Below are positions 36,866 to 44,434 of a stretch of DNA of 64,000 nt, piece after piece. Source of the stretch: Acidobacteriaceae bacterium (lineage in GTDB: Bacteria > Acidobacteriota > Terriglobia > Terriglobales > Acidobacteriaceae); contig PKVW01000052.1 in NCBI GenBank assembly GCA_003131585.1, forward strand, positions 1 to 64,000, given 5' to 3'. The notes beneath the pieces were generated by a model. That model was not told where the DNA came from, did no database searches, and saw only the letters and a list, made by a program, of their open reading frames with translations. Each line of letters begins with the position of its first letter. Within the stretch, counting starts at the first letter, position 1. Made by a program: the position numbers and the translations under genes.

Positions 36866-36993
36866 CGGGCTTCAGCTTTCGGGCTTCGGCCACCGGGCAC
36901 CCGCCAGAACTCATAAAGTCGAAGCCCGTCAGCCGAACCCGAAGCCCGCTCTTAAAGTCGAAGCCCGTCAGCCGCAGCCCGAAGCCCGCTCTT
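36866..36993. repeat. Inverted-repeat element with duplicated right arm
   Basis: Left arm 36866-36890 (GGGCTTCAGCTTTCGGGCTT). The right arm occurs twice in tandem at 36920-36952 and 36960-36993, each with GAAGCCCGTCAGCCG and GAAGCCCGCTCTT. The last copy runs into the stop codon of the adaptor gene at 36992. Same family as 16292-16454 and 60511-60655. Confidence 0.82.
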
Positions 36994-38206
36994 ACTGCAG
37001 CACCACCTGATCGCCTTCCTTCAACCCGCTGAGTACTTCCGTCTTCGCGCCGTTTGAGATTCCGATGTTGACCGCGACCTTGTTCTTGCCTTCCTTACCC
37101 TTCGGATCGGGGATCTCCACCGAGGCTTTCTTGTCCTTGTCGTAAAGGATCGCGCCTTCCGGAATCTGCAGCACGTTCTTGTGTTCTTCGAGGATGATTT
37201 CCGCGTTGGCGGTCATCTCAGCCTTCAACTCGCCGCCCGGATTCTGGATCGAAACCCGCACTTCGAACGTGGTGACGTTATCCTTCTCCACGCCCATCGG
37301 CGAAATCTTGGTGACCTTGCCGGTGAAGGTCTTGTCCTTAAACGATTCCACCTTGATGCGCGCCGGCTGGCCCAGATAGACCTTGCCGATATCGCTCTCG
37401 TCCACCTTGCCTTTCACATAGACTTCGCTGGTATCGCCCAGCGTCATCACCAGCGTGGCCGAGGAGCCCAGCACGAGGATCGAGCTCACCGCGTCGCCCA
37501 TTTCCACGTCGCGCGAGAGCACAATGCCATCGATCGGAGAAATAATATCGGTATAGCTGAGCTGCTCGTCCAGTTGCTTTAGGTTGGCTTGATCTTGCGC
37601 GACCTGCGCCCGGGACTGCGCGATCTTCGCCTTCAGCACCGTCACTTGCGCCTTGGATACGTTCTGTTTATTCAATGACATCTCGTAGTTCTTCTCGGCA
37701 TCGTCGAGCGCCGAGGCGGAAACCACGCCGTCCTTCGCCATGCCCACGGCCCGGTCATAGGCGCGCTTCAGCAGGGGCACGTCCGGGCCTTCCGCGTCCA
37801 CTTTGGAACGCTCGTAGTCGGCCTGCGAACTCGTCAGATTGGCCTCGGCCGCGTCCATGGCCGCACGCGACTGCGCCACCTGCGCCTCAATCTCGACCTT
37901 GTCGAGTTGCGCCAGCAACTGCCCTTTCTTGACGTTGTCGCCGTAATCCACCAGCAGCTTCTTCACGATGCCGCTGGCCTTGGACTTCACCTCGACCTTG
38001 GTGATGGGCGTCACCTTGCCGGTCGCCACCACGCTCTTGGCCAAGTCGCCCTTTTCCACCTTCGCCAGCTTCGAGGGATCAATCTTGGTGCTGCCGCGAG
38101 TCGCTGCGATCACTCCCCCAGCGATCAGCAGAACGATCACCAGCACGATACCGCCATAGATAAACAGTCTGCGACGCTTTTTCTTATGATTGCCGTTTCC
38201 GTTCAC
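36992..38206 (-). CDS. Periplasmic adaptor (HlyD/MacA family) of an ABC exporter
   Basis: 404 residues with an N-terminal membrane anchor (RRRLFIYGGIVLVIVLLIAG), lipoyl/barrel-sandwich halves (VEVKSKASGIVKKLLVDYGD and TDIISPIDGIVLSRDVEMGD) flanking a coiled-coil hairpin (residues about 105-210), a beta-barrel and a membrane-proximal domain ending SGLKEGDQVVLQ. It would join the MacB-type permeases downstream to an outer-membrane TolC-like protein, which is not in the window. The substrate is unknown. Confidence 0.88.
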   Translation of the reverse strand: MNGNGNHKKKRRRLFIYGGIVLVIVLLIAGGVIAATRGSTKIDPSKLAKVEKGDLAKSVVATGKVTPITKVEVKSKASGIVKKLLVDYGDNVKKGQLLAQLDKVEIEAQVAQSRAAMDAAEANLTSSQADYERSKVDAEGPDVPLLKRAYDRAVGMAKDGVVSASALDDAEKNYEMSLNKQNVSKAQVTVLKAKIAQSRAQVAQDQANLKQLDEQLSYTDIISPIDGIVLSRDVEMGDAVSSILVLGSSATLVMTLGDTSEVYVKGKVDESDIGKVYLGQPARIKVESFKDKTFTGKVTKISPMGVEKDNVTTFEVRVSIQNPGGELKAEMTANAEIILEEHKNVLQIPEGAILYDKDKKASVEIPDPKGKEGKNKVAVNIGISNGAKTEVLSGLKEGDQVVLQ

Positions 38207-38548
38207 AACCCCCTCCTAAGTGCATGCTGGAAATGCTTGCCGAACTGCCGGCTGAAATAGAGCCGTCCCGCGCTCTCATTCCTCTTGTACGAAGCCTGAG
38301 TTGCCTTTGTTCCGCAGATTTCGAGTCGACCCAGAATGACCTGCGGCAGCCTAAATCCTTGCTGCCCGCCAGTTAGACCGTCCTCATGGGAAAAAGATAG
38401 CCCGAAAGAATCGAATTTTCCCAACCCGTCCGCCGGATGATAATTCCTTCACGAAGTCCGGCTCGGAGAGCGGACTGCTCCTTCCAGTTTCACCACCAGA
38501 TGCCAGCCCCTGTGCAATGCTAGAATTACCCATCGGAATTACTCCTAA
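38207..38548. other. Divergent intergenic region, adaptor gene versus CNNM gene
   Basis: 342 bases upstream of both the minus-strand adaptor and the plus-strand CNNM gene. I see no gene with convincing coding character. AGGAGG on the minus strand, just upstream of the ATG at 38206, is the adaptor's ribosome site. Promoters for both directions should be here but no strong consensus pair stands out. Confidence 0.4.
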
Positions 38549-39937
38549 ATGATCGCCTTTGTGCTGCTCCGCGTGCTCCTGATCCTTCTCCTGGTGGCAG
38601 CCAATGCGTTTTTTGCGGCTGCGGAATTCTCCCTGGTCAGCATTCGCGACACCCGCATTCAGCAGCTCATCGATTCCGGCCGCACGGGCGCACGCCTCGT
38701 CCAGCGCCTCCATCAGCATCTCGACGAAGTCGTCAACGGCGTTCAACTCGGGATCACGATCGTCAGTCTCACCTTGGGCTGGATCGGCGAACCCATGGTG
38801 GCACGCCTCGTCGAATCTCTTCGCTTCGTGCACGAAGTGCCGCACGCGGCGGTTTATGCTCACGGCATCGCCATGGTGATCGCTTTCAGTCTGATCACTT
38901 ACCTGCACGTGCTGCTGGGTGAACTTGTGCCGAAAACCCTGGCCCTGCAGCGCGCCGAGCAGATCGCCCTGGCCGTGGCCGCTCCCATGGAAGCGTTCCT
39001 TACGCTTACCCGTCCCGCGCTTTTTGTCATGCGCCGGTCCGGCGGCCTGGTGTTGCGGCTTTTCGGCGCGCCCGCCGCCCGCCGTGGCGGCGCCGTCCAT
39101 TCGCCCGACGAACTCAAGCTCATCGTCACCGCCAGCCGCCAGTTCGGCCAGATTCCCGAGTCGCAGGAAGAGATGATCCACAACGCCATCGAACTCGACA
39201 GCATCACCGTCCGCGAGATCATGGTCGCCCGCCCCGATATCTTTTCTCTGCCCTCCGATCTCACGCTCGACGACGCCTTGAACCGCGTGATCGAAGGCAG
39301 GCACTCCCGCATCCCCGTCTACGACCCACAACGCGGCCCCGAGCACATCGTGGGCGTCCTTTACTATAAAGAGCTCGTCCGCTGGGTGCGGCTTCGGCTC
39401 GTCAATCTTGGCCAGCCCGTAGCTTCGCGCATCGCCCGTACCCATATCGGCCAGATCATGCACGACGTCCTGGTGGTTCCGGAAACCAAAGTCCTGGCCG
39501 AACTGCTGGCCGAATTCAAACAGCGCCGCCGTCACCTCGCCGTCGTGGTCGACGAGTTCGGCTCGACGGCGGGCGTCATCACCGTGGAGGACATTCTGGA
39601 GCAGCTTGTCGGCGACATCGAAGATGAATTCGATCTCTCCCCGCCGCACTCGGCCTTCGCCGACGAGTCTGTTTTGGTGCTCGAAGGCGCGGTGAATATC
39701 CTCGACCTCGAGACCCAGCACGGCTTGCTCCTGCCCCGCGACGCCGGGTTCGAAACTCTCGCCGGATTCGTGCTGGCCCGCCTGCAACAGATCCCGCACA
39801 TCGGCGAATCCTTCGAATACGAAGGCCACCGCTACACGGTCGAAGAGATGGAAGCTCACCGCATCGCCAAGGTGAAGATCGAAAAGCTAGAAAACATCGA
39901 GGGCAAAGCGGAGAGCGCGAAGCACACCGGAGACTGA
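38549..39937 (+). CDS. CNNM/CBS-domain protein (hemolysin C/CorB-like)
   Basis: 462 residues with a full CNNM (DUF21) domain: ILLLVAANAFFAAAEFSLVS, LGITIVSLTLGWIGEPMVAR, and helices to about residue 150 (VPKTLALQRAEQIAL), followed by two CBS domains (ITVREIMVARPDIFSLPSDL to VVVDEFGSTAGVITVEDILE) and a CorC_HlyC domain. It is a more canonical member than the corC gene at 15025 and is a likely Mg2+ transport or efflux protein. Confidence 0.9.
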   Translation: MIAFVLLRVLLILLLVAANAFFAAAEFSLVSIRDTRIQQLIDSGRTGARLVQRLHQHLDEVVNGVQLGITIVSLTLGWIGEPMVARLVESLRFVHEVPHAAVYAHGIAMVIAFSLITYLHVLLGELVPKTLALQRAEQIALAVAAPMEAFLTLTRPALFVMRRSGGLVLRLFGAPAARRGGAVHSPDELKLIVTASRQFGQIPESQEEMIHNAIELDSITVREIMVARPDIFSLPSDLTLDDALNRVIEGRHSRIPVYDPQRGPEHIVGVLYYKELVRWVRLRLVNLGQPVASRIARTHIGQIMHDVLVVPETKVLAELLAEFKQRRRHLAVVVDEFGSTAGVITVEDILEQLVGDIEDEFDLSPPHSAFADESVLVLEGAVNILDLETQHGLLLPRDAGFETLAGFVLARLQQIPHIGESFEYEGHRYTVEEMEAHRIAKVKIEKLENIEGKAESAKHTGD

Positions 39938-39956
39938 GCGCTTGGGATGCTGTACT

Positions 39957-40153
39957 GTGTGGGGACAGCCGCCCCTTCGACTTCGCTCAGGGCGGGCTCT
40001 CGTCTGTCCATTCGAGCGAAGCTCGATGTGCTTTTGTTCAGAGCGTTTTCACGGTTGCTGTACCCTGTTGGGAATTGTCGTTTCTAGAAATTGTCATCCC
40101 GACCGGAGCCTTTCATTCCCGAAGGGAATGAGAGGCGGAGTGGAGGGACCTGC
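39957..40153 (+). repeat. Palindromic repeats upstream of dppB
   Basis: Two units. 39961-40010: a GGGGACAGCC...GGGCGGGCTC imperfect palindrome, related to 13272-13293. 40091-40153: starts TCATCCCGACCGGAGC, has a core hairpin CATTCCC-gaa-GGGAATG, and ends GGAGTGGAGGGACCTGCT; this is the same repeat that surrounds the GIY-YIG genes at 41.2-42.4 kb. Confidence 0.8.
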
Positions 40154-40178
40154 TGTTTCTGCACCGGCAACTGAATTC

Positions 40179-41093
40179 ATGCGCCTGCTTTTCCAACGCG
40201 TCCTCTATACCCTCCCAGTAATCTGGCTGGTCGTCTCGCTCGTCTTCCTGCTAATCCACCTCGTCCCCGGGGACCCCATCCAGCAGATGCTCGGCGAAGG
40301 CACGCCGCCCGCCGACATCGCGGCCACCCGCCACGCCTACGGACTCGACGCGCCGCTCGGCGAGCAGTACATTCACTACTGGAGAGGCGTTCTCCACGGC
40401 GACCTCGGCCCCTCGTTCCGCTACAACCAAAGCGTGACGCGCCTGCTCACCCAGCGCTATCCCTACACGCTGCAACTCACGCTGGCATCGCTGTTCGTCG
40501 CCATCATCCTGTCCATCCCCGCCGGCGTGCGCTCCGCCCAGCGCCGCAATCGCTGGGACGACCGCCTGCTCTCGGTCGTCAGCCTCTTCGGCCTCTCGTT
40601 CCCCAACTTCGCGCTCGGCCCCATCCTGATTCTTCTCTTCGCAATAAAACTCGGATGGCTCCCCGTCTCCGGCGCCGGCTCCTTCGCCAATATCATTCTT
40701 CCCGCCGTCACCATGGGCGGAGCGCTCGCCGCCATCCTCACCCGCATGGTCCGCACGTCGATGCTCGAAGAGCTCAGCCAGGACTACATCCGCACCGCCC
40801 GCGCCAAAGGCCTTCCCGAGCGCACCGTAGTCTACCGCCACGCCCTGCGCAACGCCATGATCCCCATCATCACCGTCCTCGGCCTGCAATTCGGCGCGTT
40901 GCTCGCAGGCGCAATCGTGACCGAGACGATCTTCTCCTGGCCCGGCATCGGCCGCCTCACCATCCAAGCCATCTCGAATCGCGACTACTATCTGGTCCAA
41001 GGCTGCATCCTGGCAATTGGATTGACGTATGTCGCCGTGAATTTTCTGACCGACGTGCTGTACTCGGTGGCGAACCCTAGGATAAGACAGTGA
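40179..41093 (+). CDS. dppB: Dipeptide/oligopeptide ABC transporter permease DppB
   Basis: 304 residues, six transmembrane helices. The N-terminus MRLLFQRVLYTLPVIWLVVS and LIHLVPGDPIQQMLGEG are typical of DppB/OppB; the EAA loop is ARAKGLPERTVVYRHALRNA. ATG 40179 begins exactly there; earlier frames run through a repeat. The 3' end has a second diverged copy at 42431. The usual partner permease dppC starts only at 48060, separated by accessory DNA. No binding protein or ATPase is in the window. Confidence 0.9.
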   Translation: MRLLFQRVLYTLPVIWLVVSLVFLLIHLVPGDPIQQMLGEGTPPADIAATRHAYGLDAPLGEQYIHYWRGVLHGDLGPSFRYNQSVTRLLTQRYPYTLQLTLASLFVAIILSIPAGVRSAQRRNRWDDRLLSVVSLFGLSFPNFALGPILILLFAIKLGWLPVSGAGSFANIILPAVTMGGALAAILTRMVRTSMLEELSQDYIRTARAKGLPERTVVYRHALRNAMIPIITVLGLQFGALLAGAIVTETIFSWPGIGRLTIQAISNRDYYLVQGCILAIGLTYVAVNFLTDVLYSVANPRIRQ

Positions 41094-41212
41094 TCGGCTC
41101 CGTTCATCGCGATCCCAAAACGGTCACGGCTACGCAGAATGTTTTTCGGATACATCGAGCAGTCCGCCAGGCCGAGCGTAGCATTGGGATTGGAATTATC
41201 GTCCCAAAATAA

Positions 41213-41332
41213 ATCTGTCATCCCGACCGGAGCATTGCGATTGGGGTTATCAATCCCGAAACAAATCTGTCATCCCGACCGGAGCATTGCGATTGGTTCC
41301 TCCAATCGCAATGCGGAGTGGAGGGACCTGCT
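41213..41332 (+). repeat. TCATCCCGACCGGAGC repeat units upstream of GIY-YIG gene 1
   Basis: A half unit (41213-41262) and a full unit (41266-41332). The full unit carries a strong hairpin ATTGCGATTGG-ttcct-CCAATCGCAAT and ends GTGGAGGGACCTGCT, 14 bases before the GIY-YIG start codon. Confidence 0.85.
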
Positions 41333-41345
41333 TTTCGCATCCGCC

Positions 41346-41684
41346 ATGAAATCCCACTGCTACAGCGTCTACATCATCGCCAGCAAATCGCGTGTCCTCT
41401 ACATCGGCATGACGAACGACCTAAGCCGCCGAGTTTACGAACACAAGAACGATTTAACGGAAGGTTTTAGCAAGCAGTACCGCTGCCATCGCCTGGTCTA
41501 CTACGAATCCTTCGACGACGTGAACAAAGCAATCGACCGCGAGAAGCAACTCAACCGCTGGAACAAAACAAAGAAGGTATGGCTGATCGAGCGCCGAAAT
41601 CCCACATGGGAAGACCTCGCGGCGGAATGGTTTACCCGTCACAGGTACCAGCCAGACAAGCAGGTCCCTCCACTCGCCAGTTGA
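41346..41684 (+). CDS. GIY-YIG endonuclease domain protein, copy 1
   Basis: 112 residues. Single GIY-YIG domain: YSVYIIASKSRVLYIGMTND supplies the two motif strands (VYII, and YIG after a short turn), with SRRVYEHKN following, where the Arg and the Glu-bearing helix are expected, and AIDREKQLNRWNKTKKVWLI as the later helix. Related small proteins (COG2827/UPF0213) are presumed nucleases. The last eight codons (KQVPPLAS) are encoded by an inverted palindromic repeat. The gene is almost identical to copy 2 at 41918. Confidence 0.85.
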   Translation: MKSHCYSVYIIASKSRVLYIGMTNDLSRRVYEHKNDLTEGFSKQYRCHRLVYYESFDDVNKAIDREKQLNRWNKTKKVWLIERRNPTWEDLAAEWFTRHRYQPDKQVPPLAS

Positions 41685-41721
41685 CTGCTTCGCAGATCAA
41701 CTGACTCGGTCGGGATGACAG
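41660..41721 (-). repeat. Inverted repeat unit downstream of GIY-YIG gene 1
   Basis: Read on the minus strand it begins CTGTCATCCCGACCGAGTCA and ends GCGAGTGGAGGGACCTGC, with a central hairpin GTTGACTGC-ttc-GCAGATCAAC (imperfect). It is the same repeat as 41266-41332 in opposite orientation, so the nuclease gene is bracketed by an inverted pair. Confidence 0.82.
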
Positions 41722-41837
41722 TGTTTTGCAATCTCCTTGATGTTTGAATAACAAACTGAAATCTGTCCTCCGAGCGCACCATTGCGATCAGCCCTACCAA
41801 TCGCAAAAACAAAACCTGTCATCCGACAAGAATAAAA

Positions 41838-41904
41838 TCTGTCATCCCGACCGGAGCATTGCGATTGGTTCCTCCAATCGCAGTGCGTAGTGGAAGGACC
41901 TGCT
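41838..41904 (+). repeat. TCATCCCGACCGGAGC repeat unit upstream of GIY-YIG gene 2
   Basis: Nearly identical to 41266-41332, including the ATTGCGATTGG hairpin and the terminal GGAAGGACCTGCT, again 14 bases before the start codon. A half unit with CCATTGCGATCAGCCCTACC lies at about 41764-41812. Confidence 0.85.
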
Positions 41905-41917
41905 TTTCGCATCCGCC

Positions 41918-42223
41918 ATGAAAGCCCACTGCTATAGCGTCTACATCATCGCCAGCAAATCGCGCGCCCTCTACATCGGCATGACGAACGACCTAAGCCG
42001 CCGAGTTTACGAACACAAGAACGATTTAACGGAAGGTTTTAGCAAGAAGTACCGCTGCCATCGCCTGGTCTACTACGAATCGTTCGACGACGTGAGCAAA
42101 GCAATCGACCGCGAGAAGCAACTCAAGCGCTGGAGCAGAACGAAGAAAGTCTGGCTGATCGAGCGCCGAAATCCCACATGGGAGGACTTAGCGGCCGAAC
42201 GGTTCACGCGTCATATGTTCTAA
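41918..42223 (+). CDS. GIY-YIG endonuclease domain protein, copy 2
   Basis: 101 residues, over 90% identical to copy 1 through residue 100 (e.g. SKSRALYIGMTND, EGFSKKYRCHRLVYYESFDD), ending at RFTRHMF instead of extending into the downstream repeat. Start, spacing to the upstream repeat and leader sequence are the same as in copy 1; the two starts are 572 bases apart, consistent with tandem duplication of a whole repeat-gene unit. Confidence 0.85.
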   Translation: MKAHCYSVYIIASKSRALYIGMTNDLSRRVYEHKNDLTEGFSKKYRCHRLVYYESFDDVSKAIDREKQLKRWSRTKKVWLIERRNPTWEDLAAERFTRHMF

Positions 42224-42225
42224 CC

Positions 42226-42404
42226 GGACAAGCACTCGCCTCCACTCGTCAGTTGATTGGTTCCATCAATCACCCTCCTAAAATCTGTCATCCGAAACGA
42301 AACATTGCAGTTAGTTTTATCAATCGCACCTCAAAATCTGTCATCCCGACCGGAGCATTGCGATTGGCTCCTCCAATCGCAATGCGTAGTGGAGGGACCT
42401 GCTG
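42226..42404. repeat. Repeat cluster downstream of GIY-YIG gene 2
   Basis: 42230-42275 holds a degenerate inverted unit (CCTCCACTCGTCAGTTGATT with CATCAATCA). 42286-42318 is a decayed forward half unit. 42338-42402 is a full forward unit with ATTGCGATTGG-ctcct-CCAATCGCAAT and GTGGAGGGACCTGCT. The last unit runs directly into the dppB-tail copy. Confidence 0.8.
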
Positions 42405-42430
42405 GTTGCTGCGTGGGGATTGCGCTCGAC

Positions 42431-42497
42431 ATACGTCGCCGTGAATTTTCTGACGGATGTGCTGTATTCGGTGGCGAACCCGAGGATCAGGCAGTAA
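42431..42497 (+). pseudogene. Diverged copy of the dppB 3' end
   Basis: Encodes TYVAVNFLTDVLYSVANPRI-RQ-stop, identical in protein to the last 22 residues of DppB (41028-41093), but with many synonymous changes (acg/aca, acc/acg, gac/gat, cct/ccg, aga/agg) and TAA instead of TGA. No start or upstream coding part survives: a palindromic repeat precedes it. Confidence 0.88.
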
Positions 42498-42658
42498 GCC
42501 TAGGACGGAAGATTCTCAATCGCAATTGACTCCGCCACTCCCGCATTATCTCGATGAAAACAGGCAGGAACCGTTAGGCCACGTTAGGCGGTATTTGGAC
42601 CGTTTGGTGAAACTCTTGGTAAAACTTTTTCACTGCTGGCGCGGCCCGGCGCGCTTTC
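42498..42658. other. Spacer without recognised gene
   Basis: Between the dppB-tail copy and the small-gene cluster. It contains GTTAGGCCACGTTAGGCGG (direct repeat GTTAGG) and TTGGTGAAACTCTTGGTAAA (TTGGT-AAAC/A twice). No coding frame is convincing. Confidence 0.35.
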
Positions 42659-42916
42659 TTACGGGACTATCACCAAGCGAAACTCACCCGGCAGTTCTTC
42701 CAATTCGTCGCCCTTGAAAACGGCGGACTCCCTCGCACCGTACTCGACCCACGGCGACTGATGAACCGCCGAACCCTCAAGCAGGTGACCCCAATAGAAC
42801 TTTGAATTGTCCAGCGGCGGATGCGGGTCGCGAAAGTCCTTGCCGTCGACGCCTTGGTCGATTGACGCCATGAAAAATCTGCCGTCAGCCTTCACTTTCG
42901 TGGTGATGAAACCCAT
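42659..42916 (-). CDS. Small protein of unknown function (85 aa)
   Basis: MGFITTKVKADGRFFMASID, then a central FYWGHLLEGSAVHQSPWVEY. No signal peptide or membrane segment. It is last in a run of five small minus-strand genes (42659-43889). Mixed hydrophobic/charged composition is plausible for a folded protein; function not recognised. Confidence 0.55.
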   Translation of the reverse strand: MGFITTKVKADGRFFMASIDQGVDGKDFRDPHPPLDNSKFYWGHLLEGSAVHQSPWVEYGARESAVFKGDELEELPGEFRLVIVP

Positions 42917-42934
42917 GACGTGGATTGTAGCGCA

Positions 42935-43201
42935 TCACTTCCCGGCGCGATTGTTCATCTCAACGACAACGACTCTCGGTTTTTTCAGAAGGACGGCGTT
43001 GTACAGCAGTGTTGGTGACTCGTGTGGGTCCCAGATGCAGGTATAAGGACCGTGGTCGCTTCCGCCTCTGGGTATCACGAACGAAACCTCTAGCAGTCCG
43101 TTCTCGAGAGGTAAGGCTTCAACCAAACGTCCACCCGCCTGCGTGACTGCTTCCTCGGCTTTATCCAGTTCTGCTGGTTGGTTCTTCTTCTCGTCCGCCA
43201 T
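42935..43201 (-). CDS. Small soluble protein of unknown function (88 aa)
   Basis: AGGAGG (43208-43213 on the minus strand) lies 6 bases before ATG 43201; an adjacent ATG at 43204 overlaps the previous gene's stop. The product starts MADEKKNQPAELDKAEEAV and has a beta-rich C-terminus (GLLEVSFVIPRGG, YTCIWDPHESPTLLYNAVLL, KPRVVVVEMNNR). Coupled to the upstream 61-residue membrane protein gene. Not recognised. Confidence 0.6.
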   Translation of the reverse strand: MADEKKNQPAELDKAEEAVTQAGGRLVEALPLENGLLEVSFVIPRGGSDHGPYTCIWDPHESPTLLYNAVLLKKPRVVVVEMNNRAGK

Positions 43202-43386
43202 CATTGACCTCCTGCTTGCGCGGTCGTCGCCTTCTTTTTCCGAACACACAGAATTACGCCCGGTATCCACAATAGAAGGGCCAGCGGCGAAGTCATATTA
43301 GCGAGGAATTCGAACAGTGACCCGTGCGAGTGAAGCATGGGCATCACAGTGGAAAGGATGAGCAATGCGATTCCTAACTTTTTCAT
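43201..43386 (-). CDS. Small membrane protein of unknown function (61 aa)
   Basis: Start ATG 43386 has AAAGGAGA upstream. The product MKKLGIALLILSTVMPMLHS followed by MTSPLALLLWIPGVILCVRK has two hydrophobic segments and a Lys-rich C-terminus (RKKKATTAQAGGQ), suggesting a two-span membrane protein or a signal peptide plus one span. Its stop overlaps the next start. Confidence 0.6.
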   Translation of the reverse strand: MKKLGIALLILSTVMPMLHSHGSLFEFLANMTSPLALLLWIPGVILCVRKKKATTAQAGGQ

Positions 43387-43458
43387 TTGATAGTCTCCTT
43401 TCGCGGCTCTTCCTTTTTCGCCAAGGTTCACTTCCCGACGCGGGCGGCCTCGGTGCTC

Positions 43459-43671
43459 TTATTCCACCCGAGCCACGAAACAGGTGTCGTTGGTTTCATA
43501 CACGCGAAGCACTCGACGGCGGTCGACGGCAGCCCCTACTATCCCCATCCAACGAACTCGGTAGACGGCCGCGTCGTGCTCAATGCATTCATCCTTCTGA
43601 ATCTCGCGGGCGAACTCTAATTCTCCAAGGTGACGGTTGCTGGTTTCTTCGATGACTTGGTGTGTGAACAT
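43459..43671 (-). CDS. Small protein of unknown function (70 aa)
   Basis: ATG 43671 shares its A with the stop of the upstream gene (TAATG), a sign of translational coupling. MFTHQVIEETSNRHLGELEF, then EHDAAVYRVRWMGIVGAAVD. Soluble, mixed charge. Not recognised. Confidence 0.5.
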   Translation of the reverse strand: MFTHQVIEETSNRHLGELEFAREIQKDECIEHDAAVYRVRWMGIVGAAVDRRRVLRVYETNDTCFVARVE

Positions 43672-43889
43672 TACGTGGTGCCATCGCACACTTGTGTGAA
43701 GCTGTGCATCTTCCAGCTATTGCTCTGGGCATCCCAGTACTGATGCTCATATGTACAGGTTGCCGTTAGCCCTTGGTTAACTTTGTTAACGAGACGGGAC
43801 GGGACCCCATCCACCGGGCAGTTCGCTGTGGCCTGTGCCCAAACTGCGATGGCCGCCAATAGGAATGCCCCGAACACGAGTTTCTTCAT
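43671..43889 (-). CDS. Small secreted Cys-containing protein (72 aa)
   Basis: Clear signal peptide MKKLVFGAFLLAAIAVWAQA, then a mature part of about 50 residues with three Cys (ANCPVDG, TATCTYEHQYWD, FTQVCDGTT). GAGGG lies upstream of ATG 43889. It is the first gene of the small minus-strand cluster. Confidence 0.65.
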   Translation of the reverse strand: MKKLVFGAFLLAAIAVWAQATANCPVDGVPSRLVNKVNQGLTATCTYEHQYWDAQSNSWKMHSFTQVCDGTT

Positions 43890-44113
43890 GGCATTCCCTC
43901 TACCTCATTTTTACGTCAGCGGACGAGGGCGCGAAAGTTACCGTGGTTTGGCCCCTGCTCGGGTTCGTATTTCGTCTTCTTGACCATTGCGGGAAGACAT
44001 TCCCCGGACTTGACACTGGTGCCCAACGTAACACCTCTTAGGAGCCGTGGAGATTCAGCCAGGCCGGGTGCCCGATCCTTCGCGTTCTTTGCGAAGGGTG
44101 GGCGGCGGCGCCA
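43890..44113. other. Intergenic stretch with a palindrome
   Basis: No convincing gene. 44070-44100 has an imperfect palindrome CCTTCGCGTTCTTTGCGAAGG, a word also seen near 45675. The promoter for the small minus-strand cluster is probably near 43910-43960. Confidence 0.35.
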
Positions 44114-44224
44114 TCAGACCAACTCAATCGCCACCCGCCGCCCCAGCAAAGCCGCAGCCCGCTGCAAACTCGACAGCGTGATGTCGCGTTTCGGGTCGAG
44201 AATGCGATCCACCTGCTACCGGCC
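44114..44224 (-). pseudogene. Remnant of an XRE/HigA-like antitoxin C-terminus
   Basis: The minus-strand frame ending at TGA 44114 reads QVDRILDPKRDITLSSLQRA then AALLGRRVAIELV, resembling the C-terminal part of XRE-type antitoxins (QVDRLLDP... TLQRAAALVGRR). A TAG immediately precedes it and no N-terminal HTH half survives. Confidence 0.6.
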
Positions 44225-44377
44225 ACTCGGCAAGATCTTGATTTTCTCTGTGCCTCTGTGGTGAATTCGATTTTCTTACACGCTCTTTTTCTCTTCTTAT
44301 GGTCCCGGCGCCACTAACGTCAGAAATCGGAGCCTTCAAACCAGCCTGCCCCACCAAAAGCACTGCACATTTAGCGC

Positions 44378-44414
44378 TTGACGTGTATATACCATTATCC
44401 TATCCTGTATATAC
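44378..44414 (+). promoter_or_regulatory. vapBC promoter and paired operator
   Basis: TTGACG (44378-44383), 17-base spacer, TATCCT (44401-44406). The palindrome GTATATAC occurs twice, at 44385-44392 (within the spacer) and 44407-44414 (just after -10), 22 bases apart, as expected for a cooperative repressor such as a VapBC complex. Confidence 0.6.
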
Positions 44415-44434
44415 AATAAGCGAGGAAGAGTGCA

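Noticed and set aside
40091-42404. CRISPR array
   Set aside because: Repeats recur, but they are palindromic, irregularly spaced and flank genes; there are no uniform spacers and no cas genes.
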